Source: Pseudorhodoplanes sp. | Lineage (GTDB): Bacteria > Pseudomonadota > Alphaproteobacteria > Rhizobiales > Xanthobacteraceae | NCBI GenBank assembly: GCA_008933495.1 | Contig: WBUW01000020.1 | Span: forward strand, 1 to 16,419 | Direction of reading: 5' to 3' | DNA length: 16,419 nt | Part shown: in pieces, positions 1 to 7,017 of the stretch | How the letters are laid out: every line of letters begins with the position of its first letter | How positions within the stretch are numbered: the first letter of the stretch is position 1 | Notes under the pieces: generated by a model | Seen by the model: only the letters and a program-made list of their open reading frames with translations | What the model was told of the DNA's origin: nothing | Database searches by the model: none | Made by a program: the position numbers and the translations under genes

Positions 1-643
1 CGAGTGTTGCATAATGCCCGGGCGGCCAGGCTTTGCCGGGACCGACCGCGCCGGGCGCCAGCGCGACCACCGGATGTCCGCTTTTCTTCAGCCCCCGCTT
101 CGCCAGCCACGCGGTGATTTCTGCGGCCGGGACGGCTACCTGCGGTAGCGGCCATTCCGCGGGCAGGGGGGCACCCTTCGGCAAAGCGAGCGCGCCGCAG
201 CGGTCGATCATGCGTTCGAGATTGCGTTCGCCCCAGCGGATGTCGGTAAGGAGGAGGAGGCGGCCTTCGCCGAAAAAGCCGACCCGGTCGGGGATGCCGG
301 CAAGAAACGGCGCCAGCACCGATTTCCAGGTCCGCAGCATGATCAGGGCACTGCCATAATGCTCCGCGCGCAGGCGTTCGGCCAAGGCGCGGTATTGGGA
401 CAGCGGCAGCCGCCGGCGGGGCAGGTCCCAGACGATACCCTTGCGGACGCCGGGCATGTAATCGAGCAGCGGCGCGCAGAGCGTCGTGGTCAGGAAGTCG
501 ACCGGGCGGTTCGGCCAGCGGGATTTCAGCACTTGCACCACGGAATGGCAGCGCACGAAATCGCCGATCCACATGTAAGGCACGACCAGAATGGGGTCGG
601 GCCGGGTCGCAGAGTCGGCTTTTGGAGACGGGTTATGTATCAT
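1..643 (-). CDS. waaF: Lipopolysaccharide heptosyltransferase II (partial, 3' end outside window)
   Basis: Glycosyltransferase family 9 enzyme that moves L-glycero-D-manno-heptose from ADP-heptose to the first inner-core heptose at the cytoplasmic face of the inner membrane. I translated the minus strand from an ATG at 643; 214 codons are visible before the edge. Residues 22-28 read VPYMWIGD-like (PYMWIGD), the N-terminal acceptor-side motif of WaaF, and residues 197-209 (PGAVGPGKAWPPG) match the WaaF signature normally written PGAxxGPxKxWP. An in-frame stop (677-679 on the plus strand, read as TGA) lies upstream and no other ATG intervenes, so the start is well bounded, although no good Shine-Dalgarno sequence precedes it. 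It is divergent from hldD. The C-terminal nucleotide-sugar binding half is missing because of the window edge, not because of a mutation that I can see. Confidence 0.93.
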   Translation of the reverse strand, partial: MIHNPSPKADSATRPDPILVVPYMWIGDFVRCHSVVQVLKSRWPNRPVDFLTTTLCAPLLDYMPGVRKGIVWDLPRRRLPLSQYRALAERLRAEHYGSALIMLRTWKSVLAPFLAGIPDRVGFFGEGRLLLLTDIRWGERNLERMIDRCGALALPKGAPLPAEWPLPQVAVPAAEITAWLAKRGLKKSGHPVVALAPGAVGPGKAWPPGHYATL

Positions 644-958
644 TTCAACAATTGATATGAATCTGAGTTCATATCTTCATAATATCGGCCAGCGCGGCTG
701 CGGTTAGCCCGCCGGACCGGCAATGTCGAGTCGCTTCGGCGGGTCGCGTGCGCAAGACCGCCCTGCGATCGGGGCAGGCGCATCGGGCGGCCGGGTGGCA
801 CGGGCGCCGGCCGGCGATCCCAGGCGGCTCAGGGGTCTACGCCCAGCGGGCCGCCGGCGGGCCGCATTTACCTTTCACGGTCCCGCGGCGTTGCGCCCTC
901 GGAGCTTGTCAGGCAAAGGAAGGCCCGGTGGACAGCCGGTGCGGCGGGGAACGGCGCG
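644..958. other. Divergent intergenic region between waaF and hldD
   Basis: About 315 bases with no convincing gene. The left part (about 632-690) is clearly more AT-rich than its surroundings and carries the inverted repeat annotated separately. On the minus strand a TATTAT hexamer (684-679) could act as a -10 element for waaF, but I found no good -35. The right part is GC-rich and holds a 9-base direct repeat, GCGGGCCGC, at 846-854 and 857-865. A 79-codon plus-strand reading frame at 723-962 is arginine/glycine-rich, resembles nothing known and looks like a by-product of high GC. The region should hold both divergent promoters, but I cannot place them reliably. Confidence 0.6.
654..675. promoter_or_regulatory. 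Perfect 8-bp inverted repeat before waaF (candidate operator or 5' UTR hairpin)
   Basis: GATATGAA (654-661), a 6-base spacer, then TTCATATC (668-675), an exact reverse complement. It ends 10 bases upstream of the waaF ATG and sits just downstream of the possible minus-strand -10 at 684-679. This geometry would suit a repressor operator, or an RNA hairpin that controls waaF translation. There is no T-run after it in either direction, so a terminator is less likely. Function is inferred only. Confidence 0.45.
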
Positions 959-1939
959 ATGATCTTGGTGACCGGCGGAGCCGGCTTCATCGGTTCAAAT
1001 GTGGTGGCGGCCCTCAACGAGGCCGGACGGACCGATGTCGTGGTCAACGACATGCTCGGGACCGAGGGCAAATGGCGGAACTTGAGCAAGCGCCAGCTTG
1101 CCGACATCGTGCCGCCGGGGGACCTGCCTGCGTGGCTCGAAGGCCGCAAGCTCGAGGCCGTGATCCATCTCGGCGCGATTTCGGAAACGACCGCGACCGA
1201 CGGCGATCTGGTGATCGAAAGCAATTTCCGGCTCTCGCTGCGGCTTCTCGACTGGTGCACGCAGACGCGCACGCCCTTCATCTACGCCTCCTCCGCGGCG
1301 ACCTATGGCGACGGCACCGGCGGCTTCCGCGACGAATGGACGGCCGGTGCGCTGCGCGCGCTGCGGCCGATGAATCTGTACGGCTGGAGCAAGCACCTGT
1401 TCGATCAGCTCGTCGCCGAGCGTGCCGCACGCAAAATGCCGCTGCCGCCGCACTGGGCGGGGCTCAAATTCTTCAATGTTTTCGGGCCTAACGAGTATCA
1501 TAAGGGCGGCATGGCGAGCGTGCTCTGCCGCGTCTTCGACGAGGCCAAAGCCGGCAAGCCGGTGCGCTTGTTCAAATCGCACCGCGAAGGCATTGCCGAC
1601 GGCGACCAGCGGCGCGATTTCATCTATGTCGATGACGTCGTGGCGGTGATCGGCTGGCTGCTGGCGACACCCTCGGCCAACGGCATTTTCAATGTCGGCA
1701 CCGGCAAGGCACGCAGCTTCCGCGACATGATCGTGGCGATGTTCGCGGCCATGGGGCGGGAGCCGAATATCGCCTTTATCGACATGCCCCCCGCTATTCG
1801 CGGCCAGTACCAGTATTTTACCGAGAGCGACGTCAGCAACCTGCGCCGCGCCGGCTACAATGCCGGCTTCACGCCGCTGGAAGAGGCAGTCGGCCGCTAT
1901 GTCGGCGGCTATCTCGACCGGGCGGACCGCTACCGGTGA
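959..1939 (+). CDS. hldD: ADP-L-glycero-D-manno-heptose 6-epimerase
   Basis: Cytosolic short-chain dehydrogenase/reductase that converts ADP-D-glycero-D-manno-heptose to the L-glycero form, the last step in making the inner-core heptose donor. The 326-residue length fits the family. The Rossmann motif GGAGFIG is at residues 6-12, the serine-containing YASSAATYG block at 109-117, and the YxxxK pair is Y141 and K145 (NLYGWSKH). The stretch NVFGPNEYHKGGMASV is characteristic of HldD among SDR enzymes. The ATG at 959 has GGGGA at 946-950, eight bases upstream. The stop overlaps the GTG start of hldE by four bases (GTGA), implying translational coupling. First gene of the plus-strand core operon and divergent from waaF. 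Confidence 0.96.
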   Translation: MILVTGGAGFIGSNVVAALNEAGRTDVVVNDMLGTEGKWRNLSKRQLADIVPPGDLPAWLEGRKLEAVIHLGAISETTATDGDLVIESNFRLSLRLLDWCTQTRTPFIYASSAATYGDGTGGFRDEWTAGALRALRPMNLYGWSKHLFDQLVAERAARKMPLPPHWAGLKFFNVFGPNEYHKGGMASVLCRVFDEAKAGKPVRLFKSHREGIADGDQRRDFIYVDDVVAVIGWLLATPSANGIFNVGTGKARSFRDMIVAMFAAMGREPNIAFIDMPPAIRGQYQYFTESDVSNLRRAGYNAGFTPLEEAVGRYVGGYLDRADRYR

Positions 1940-3438
1940 ACCGCGATTCACATCCGATGTTCGATCTCGAAAAAAAGCTCGTAGAAGCCCGCAAGCTCGG
2001 CGTTCTGTGCGTCGGTGATCTGATGCTCGACAACTTCGTCTATGGCGAGGTTTCCCGCATTTCACCCGAGGCGCCGGCGCCGGTGATCGCGGTGCAGCGG
2101 GAGGACGTCGTGATCGGCGGGGCGGGCAATGTCGCGCGCAACATTGCCGGCCTGGGCGCGCGCTGCATCTTTGTCGGCGCCATCGGCCGTGACGAGGCCG
2201 GCCGGCATTGCCGCAAATTGTTCGCGCAATCGAGCCGGCTGCTAAAGCCGCGCCTGATCACCGACGCCGCGCGGCCGACCACGCGCAAGCTGCGCTTCGT
2301 GTCGGAACACTTCTCGACCCATCTCTTGCGCGCCGACTGGGAAGAGGCGCGGCCGGTCGCCGCCGGCGTGGAAGCGGCCATCATCGCGCAAGCGTCGAAA
2401 GCGCTCGGGCAGGTGCAGGCGGTCATCCTGTCGGATTATGCCAAGGGCGTGCTCACCCCCAAGGTTATCCGCACGGTGATCGAACGCGCGCGCAAGCGCA
2501 ACATTCCCGTCATCGTCGATCCCAAGGGACACGACTACTCGATCTATCGCGGCGCGACCTTGATTACGCCCAACCGCAAGGAACTGGGCGAGGCGGCGCA
2601 TCACCCGGTGCGTACGCAGGAGGAGGTCGCCGCCGCCGCCGCCAAGCTTGCACGCCTGGTCGGCAGTGAGGCCGTGCTGGTGACGCTGAGCGAGAACGGC
2701 ATGCTGTTGCAGATCAAAGGCCGCAAACCCGTTCATGTCCCCGCTTATCCGGCGAAGGTGCGCGACGTGTCGGGCGCCGGCGACACGGTGGTCGCCGTGC
2801 TCGCCGTCCTGCTCGCGCTCGGCGCCGATTTCGAGACCGCGATGCGCACCGCCAACGCAGCGGCCTCGGTCGCCGTCGAAAAGAAAGGTACCGCCGTCGT
2901 CACCGCCGCGGAACTGCGCCAGCGCGTCCTGCCGCCGGCCGCGCTCGCCTCGGAAGAAAAGATCATTCGCGACCGCAAGGCGCTCGCCGCCCGTGTCGCC
3001 GAATGGCGCCGCCGGGACTTGCGCATCGGCTTCACCAACGGCGTCTTCGACCTGCTGCATCCCGGCCATGTCGCGGTGCTGGCGCAGGCGCGTGCCGCTT
3101 GCGACCGCCTGATCGTCGGCCTCAACAGCGATGCCTCGGTGCGGCGGCTTGCCAAGGGCGCGGAACGGCCGCTCCAGAACGAGAAGGCGCGCGCCGAGGT
3201 GCTGGCGGCGCTCGAAGCCGTCGATCTGGTCGCCATTTTTCCCGAAGACACGCCGCTGCAGCTCATCCGCAGCATCCGGCCGCAGGTTCTGGTCAAGGGC
3301 GCCGATTACCGCGGCAAGGACGTCGTCGGCCGCGATATCGTCGAAGCCGAAGGCGGGCAGGTCATTCTGGCCGATCTCGTCGCCGGCCATTCGACGACCG
3401 ACATCGTGCGGCGCTCGCGTGCCAAGGCCAAGCGCTGA
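1936..3438 (+). CDS. hldE: Bifunctional D-beta-D-heptose 7-phosphate kinase / heptose 1-phosphate adenylyltransferase
   Basis: Supplies ADP-D-glycero-D-manno-heptose to HldD through two activities: ATP-dependent phosphorylation of heptose 7-phosphate, and adenylylation of heptose 1-phosphate. The N-terminal PfkB/ribokinase domain covers about residues 10-330, with early GDLMLDNF and the anion-hole/base motif GAGDT at 280-284. The C-terminal nucleotidyltransferase domain starts near 360 with GVFDLLHPGH; its HxGH signature is HPGH at 375-378, and LVKGADY follows near the end. Both catalytic signatures look intact and the 500-residue length fits the fused form. The GTG at 1936 overlaps the hldD stop; the ATG at 1957 (protein MFDLEKK...) is an equally plausible start, as neither has a clear Shine-Dalgarno. 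The usual partners gmhA and gmhB are not in this window. Confidence 0.95.
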   Translation: MNRDSHPMFDLEKKLVEARKLGVLCVGDLMLDNFVYGEVSRISPEAPAPVIAVQREDVVIGGAGNVARNIAGLGARCIFVGAIGRDEAGRHCRKLFAQSSRLLKPRLITDAARPTTRKLRFVSEHFSTHLLRADWEEARPVAAGVEAAIIAQASKALGQVQAVILSDYAKGVLTPKVIRTVIERARKRNIPVIVDPKGHDYSIYRGATLITPNRKELGEAAHHPVRTQEEVAAAAAKLARLVGSEAVLVTLSENGMLLQIKGRKPVHVPAYPAKVRDVSGAGDTVVAVLAVLLALGADFETAMRTANAAASVAVEKKGTAVVTAAELRQRVLPPAALASEEKIIRDRKALAARVAEWRRRDLRIGFTNGVFDLLHPGHVAVLAQARAACDRLIVGLNSDASVRRLAKGAERPLQNEKARAEVLAALEAVDLVAIFPEDTPLQLIRSIRPQVLVKGADYRGKDVVGRDIVEAEGGQVILADLVAGHSTTDIVRRSRAKAKR

Positions 3439-3440
3439 CC

Positions 3441-4163
3441 ATGCCCGCGATCTTCCCGCCCGAACAGGAAGAGGGCCTGGTCCGGCAATTCTTCGCCGGC
3501 GGGGCTCCGGGTTTCTTCGTCGAGGTCGGCGCCAACGAACCCAGGACGGAATCGCAATCCTTCCATCTCGAACAGGCGGGCTGGACCGGCGTGCTGATCG
3601 AGCCGCAACCCGATCTCGCCGCCAAGCTGCGCGCGCAGCGCAAGGCCGTAGTCTGCGAGGTGGCCTGCTCGTCGCCCGAGCGCGCGGGCACGACGATGCG
3701 CCTCTATGTGGCCGGCGCGTTTTCCTCGTTCGATCCGAGACTCGCCGTCACCGGCGTGCGGCCGGAGAAGGCCATCGACGTGCCGGTCCGCACCCTCGAC
3801 GCGGTTCTGCGCGAGGCCGGCGCGCCGCATCCCCTCGATCTGCTCTCGGTCGATGTCGAAGGGCATGAACTTGAGGTGCTGGCCGGATTTGATTTTGCGT
3901 ACTGGCGTCCGCGCCTGATCCTGCTCGAAGATCATGTCACCAGCCTCGACAAGCATGCCTATCTGACGCGGGCCGGCTATCGCCTGATCCGCCGTACCGG
4001 GCTCAATGGCTGGTATGTACCGCGCGCGGAGGCGCCTGCGCTCGACTGGACCGGCCGCTGGCAGATCCTGCGCAAGTATTATCTGGCGTTGCCGTTTCGC
4101 GTGCTGCGCGATGCCAAGCGGCGCCTGCGCGACCGTATCCGCTTTGCCGGCACGGCCGGGTGA
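3441..4163 (+). CDS. FkbM-family SAM-dependent methyltransferase
   Basis: A 240-residue Rossmann-fold methyltransferase of the FkbM family, whose members usually O-methylate sugars or polyketides. The SAM-binding motif I is FVEVGAN at 26-32, followed by the acidic strand end GVLIEPQP (50-57), VRTLDAVL (116-123) and the family-typical LSVDVEGHELEVLAGF (135-150) with RPRLILLED at 156-164. The reading frame is open far upstream inside hldE, but the ATG at 3441, two bases after the hldE stop, is the only sensible start for the domain. Its position between hldE and two core glycosyltransferases makes an LPS core or O-antigen sugar the likely acceptor; that target is inference. The C-terminus (residues about 210-240) is arginine-rich and may be a membrane-surface helix. 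Confidence 0.88.
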   Translation: MPAIFPPEQEEGLVRQFFAGGAPGFFVEVGANEPRTESQSFHLEQAGWTGVLIEPQPDLAAKLRAQRKAVVCEVACSSPERAGTTMRLYVAGAFSSFDPRLAVTGVRPEKAIDVPVRTLDAVLREAGAPHPLDLLSVDVEGHELEVLAGFDFAYWRPRLILLEDHVTSLDKHAYLTRAGYRLIRRTGLNGWYVPRAEAPALDWTGRWQILRKYYLALPFRVLRDAKRRLRDRIRFAGTAG

Positions 4164-4164
4164 C

Positions 4165-4170
4165 GGAGGA
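4165..4170 (+). promoter_or_regulatory. Shine-Dalgarno that sets the start of the WaaE-like gene
   Basis: GGAGGA lies four bases before the ATG at 4175. It lies downstream of the first bases of the alternative GTG start at 4160 (which overlaps the previous stop), so it supports 4175 as the true start. Confidence 0.7.
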
Positions 4171-4174
4171 CGAA

Positions 4175-4924
4175 ATGCTGACGCTGTCCGCCATCGTCAT
4201 TGCCAAGAACGAGGCGCGCAATATCGCCGACTGTCTCAAGAGCCTTGCTTTCTGCGACGAGCGCATTGTCGTCGACAGCGGCAGCAGCGACGGCACGGTC
4301 TCGATCGCGCAGGATAACGGCGCGAAAGTGGTCTCGCATCCGTTCGAAGGCTTCGGCGCGCAGAAGAACTTTGCGCTCTCGCTCGCCCAGGGCGAGTGGG
4401 TCATTTCGCTCGATGCCGACGAGCGTGTGAGCGAGAACCTCGGCAAAGAGATCATGCAGGCAATCGGCCGCGCCGGCGCCGATGGCTATGAAATGCCGCG
4501 GCTGTCGACCTTCTGCGGGCGGCCGATGCGCCACTCCGGCTGGTATCCCGATTATGTGCTGCGGGTGTTCCGGCGCGGCAACGCGCGCTTTTCCGACGAC
4601 CTCGTGCATGAGCACGTCGTTTGCGAGGGCAGGGTTGCCCGCCTGAAATCGCCGCTCATCCATCATCCGGTCTTGCGGCTGGAGGATGCGCTCTCGCGCA
4701 TGGACCGCTACTCGACCGCGGGCGCCGACATGCTGGAGGCGTCCGGCCGTCGGGTCTCGTTTTCGACCGGGATCGTGCGCGGCCTGTGGTCGTTCATCCG
4801 CACCTATATCCTGCGGGCGGGATTTCTCGACGGCCGCGAAGGCTTCCTGCTGGCTGTCGCCAACGCCGAAGGCACCTATTATCGTTATATGAAAGCGTGG
4901 CTGAAGGGGCGCCGGCGTGGCTGA
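4175..4924 (+). CDS. GT2 glycosyltransferase, WaaE/KdtX-like LPS core transferase
   Basis: A 249-residue family 2 glycosyltransferase resembling WaaE/KdtX, enzymes that add a beta-linked hexose (glucose in Klebsiella and Serratia) to inner-core heptose. Visible motifs: SAIVIAKNEARNI at the N-terminus, the nucleotide-binding DSGSSDGT at 35-42, FGAQKNFAL at 60-68, the DXD-type metal site LDADE at 79-83, the acceptor-side GWYPDYVLRVF (122-132) and the WaaE-like VHEHV at 144-148. The ATG at 4175 is chosen over the GTG at 4160 because of the strong GGAGGA in front. It overlaps the next gene by eight bases. The fold and subfamily are secure; the exact sugar and linkage are not readable from sequence. 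Confidence 0.9.
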   Translation: MLTLSAIVIAKNEARNIADCLKSLAFCDERIVVDSGSSDGTVSIAQDNGAKVVSHPFEGFGAQKNFALSLAQGEWVISLDADERVSENLGKEIMQAIGRAGADGYEMPRLSTFCGRPMRHSGWYPDYVLRVFRRGNARFSDDLVHEHVVCEGRVARLKSPLIHHPVLRLEDALSRMDRYSTAGADMLEASGRRVSFSTGIVRGLWSFIRTYILRAGFLDGREGFLLAVANAEGTYYRYMKAWLKGRRRG

Positions 4925-5753
4925 GCTGATCTCGCTGATCGTGACCACGCATGAGCGCGAGGATGCGCTCGATGCGGTGCTGCGCTCGCTTTCCACGCAG
5001 ACCGACCGCGACTTCGAGGTGATCGTCGCCGACGACGGGTCCGGGCCCGCCACCGCCGACCTGATCGAGAGCTGGGAGCCGCGCCTCGGCCGCCCGCTGG
5101 CGCATGCCTGGCACCCGCACGAGGGTTTTCGCGCCGGCGAAATCCGCAATCGCGCCATTCTTGCGAGCAAGGGGAGCTATTGCATTTTTCTGGACGGCGA
5201 TTGCATCGCGCGCCGGGATTTCGTCGCGCGCCATCGCGCGCTCGCCGAACGCGGCTGGTTTGTGACCGGCAACCGCATCCTGATGTCGCAGGCGATGACG
5301 GAGCGGGTGCTGCGCGAAAGGCTGCAACCGGAACACTGGGGTTTCGGGACCTGGCTCGTGCGGCGTGCGCATGGCGATATCAACCGGCTGGCGCCGATGA
5401 TCGCGCTGCCGCTCGGGCCATTGCGCAGATTGCGCGCGCAGGAATGGCGCGGCGCGCGCTCGTGCAATCTCGCGGTCTGGCGTTCCGATCTCGATGCGGT
5501 CGACGGTTTCGATGCCGATTATAACGGCTGGGGGCGGGAGGATTCCGATCTGCTGGTGCGCCTCATCCATGCCGGTGTGCGGCGCAAGGACGGCACCTTT
5601 GCCACCGGCGTGCTGCATCTGTGGCATCCGGCGGCCGGCCGCGGCGCGCTTGTGGTCAACGACGAGAAGCTCGAACAGGTGATCGTCGAAAAGCGCACAC
5701 GCGCGCGACTCGGACTCTCGGGGATCGCGCGACGGTCGGTTAGAGTAGATTGA
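4917..5753 (+). CDS. GT2 glycosyltransferase with galactosyltransferase-type C-terminal motif
   Basis: A 278-residue GT-A fold glycosyltransferase. The N-terminus LISLIVTTHERED and VIVADDGS (about 35-42) form the nucleotide-binding part; LDGDC at 92-96 is the DXD metal site; and GWGREDSDL at 204-212 is the C-terminal galactosyltransferase-like motif (glyco_transf_7C, Pfam PF02709) whose ED pair usually holds the catalytic base. HLWHP near 240 is also typical of such GT2 proteins. The GTG at 4917 has AAGGGG at 4904-4909, seven bases upstream, and overlaps the WaaE-like gene by eight bases, so the two are probably translated together. It likely adds a hexose or amino sugar to LPS core or an O-unit. 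Donor and acceptor are unknown. Confidence 0.87.
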   Translation: MAELISLIVTTHEREDALDAVLRSLSTQTDRDFEVIVADDGSGPATADLIESWEPRLGRPLAHAWHPHEGFRAGEIRNRAILASKGSYCIFLDGDCIARRDFVARHRALAERGWFVTGNRILMSQAMTERVLRERLQPEHWGFGTWLVRRAHGDINRLAPMIALPLGPLRRLRAQEWRGARSCNLAVWRSDLDAVDGFDADYNGWGREDSDLLVRLIHAGVRRKDGTFATGVLHLWHPAAGRGALVVNDEKLEQVIVEKRTRARLGLSGIARRSVRVD

Positions 5754-5778
5754 TCTCAATTGTAACGACAGGTTGCAT

Positions 5779-7017
5779 ATGACGACTAGTTCGACCTCTG
5801 TGCGCGCCAATTGTCGGCAATTCGCGGATTATGCCGCCATAGCAGTTGTGCTCACTTTGCCTTGGTCGATTTCGGCGACCGGGATTTGTGTTGCCGCATG
5901 GCTTGTATTTCTGATCCCAACGCTCGATCAGGATGCGATTAGACAGGAATTCCGTCGGCCGGCGATGTGGCTTCCGGTGGCGCTGCTGGGGCTCGCGCTG
6001 ATCGGTTTGTTATGGTCACCAGCGGTTTGGAAGGAAAAGCTGCGCGCAGCCGAAGATTTTCTGCGGCTTGCGCTCGTTGGTCTGCTTTTCATTCAGTTCC
6101 GGCGATCCGAGCGCGGTCATTGGATTTTGGTAGCGTTCTTGTTCTCGGGTGCGGTTCTGCTGCTGGCGTCGTGGTTGTCGCTGCTTGTGCCAGGGATTGG
6201 CAAGTCGCCTGGCATTCCGGTCAAGGATTATATTTCGCAAAGCGCGGTATTCACGCTGTGTGCCTTCGGGCTTCTTTATCTCGGGTTCGACGCATTCCGC
6301 GCGCGCCGGATAGGCTACGGGTTGCTGATCCTGGCACTCAGCTTGCCATTTTTCGCCAATATGTTTTTCGTGGTGACGAGCCGCACCGCATTGCTGACGA
6401 TTCCGTTCCTGATGGCGTTGTTGGGACATAAATTTGACGGTTGGCGCGGCGCCATCAGCATGAGCACTATCGGTGGTGTTCTCGCCATGCTCGTATGGAT
6501 TTCATCAGACAATGTTCGCGGGCGAATCGGTAGCATTTCAGGGGAGATTGAAAGCTACTATACGACCGACACCCGCACCTCTATGGGCGAGCGACTGGCG
6601 TTCTGGAGGCGCTCTGCGGTTATCATGTCAGGCGCGCCATTGATGGGACACGGAACGGGCGCCACGCGTGAAATGTTCTGGCGTTCGGCTGACGGCCAGT
6701 CCGGGCTTGCAGCACTCGTAACAGCGAACCCGCATAATCAGACCTTTGCAATCGGAATCCAGTTGGGCCTTTTCGGTATTATATTGCTCTATGCGATGTG
6801 GCTCGCGCACCTGATGCTGTTTCGCAGCGGGGGCATTGCGGCGTGGATCGGTTTGCTGGTGGTGGTGCAGAGCATGATCGGATCGCTCGCGAATTCGCAT
6901 CTATTCGACGCCACGCATGCCTGGATATACATTTTCGGGGTAGGCGTGGCAGGCGGAATTGTATCGCGGCAAGCGGGGCAGAACGTATTCGATCGACCGC
7001 GGCCGGCCGTTTCTTGA
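5779..7017 (+). CDS. O-antigen ligase (WaaL) / polymerase (Wzy_C) family membrane protein
   Basis: A 412-residue polytopic inner-membrane protein with about ten or more hydrophobic segments and one larger periplasmic loop (about 240-320). The loop region contains RLAFWRRSAVIMSGAPLMGHG and the histidine motif NPHN at 317-320, the arrangement seen in the Wzy_C/WaaL family, where the loop histidine matters for transferring polysaccharide from undecaprenyl diphosphate to lipid A-core. The ATG at 5779 has AGG at 5770-5772; a TTG at 5773 is in frame but leaves no room for a ribosome site. Visibly lower GC and more AT-ending codons than its neighbours (about 55-60% in two 60-base lines sampled, against 68% in one line of the next gene). 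Context favours the ligase role, but a Wzy-type O-antigen polymerase cannot be excluded. Confidence 0.85.
   Translation: MTTSSTSVRANCRQFADYAAIAVVLTLPWSISATGICVAAWLVFLIPTLDQDAIRQEFRRPAMWLPVALLGLALIGLLWSPAVWKEKLRAAEDFLRLALVGLLFIQFRRSERGHWILVAFLFSGAVLLLASWLSLLVPGIGKSPGIPVKDYISQSAVFTLCAFGLLYLGFDAFRARRIGYGLLILALSLPFFANMFFVVTSRTALLTIPFLMALLGHKFDGWRGAISMSTIGGVLAMLVWISSDNVRGRIGSISGEIESYYTTDTRTSMGERLAFWRRSAVIMSGAPLMGHGTGATREMFWRSADGQSGLAALVTANPHNQTFAIGIQLGLFGIILLYAMWLAHLMLFRSGGIAAWIGLLVVVQSMIGSLANSHLFDATHAWIYIFGVGVAGGIVSRQAGQNVFDRPRPAVS

Noticed and set aside
33..655. Two plus-strand reading frames (33-359 and 359-655)
   Set aside because: They are antisense to waaF, whose minus-strand translation carries clear family motifs. 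Neither frame resembles a known protein.
723..962. 79-codon plus-strand frame before hldD
   Set aside because: Arginine/glycine-rich and of low complexity, no convincing ribosome site, overlaps the hldD start, and has no recognisable motif.
3003..3440. Apparent 146-residue N-terminal extension of the FkbM protein
   Set aside because: It is an out-of-frame reading of the hldE nucleotidyltransferase domain; the FkbM domain begins at the ATG at 3441.
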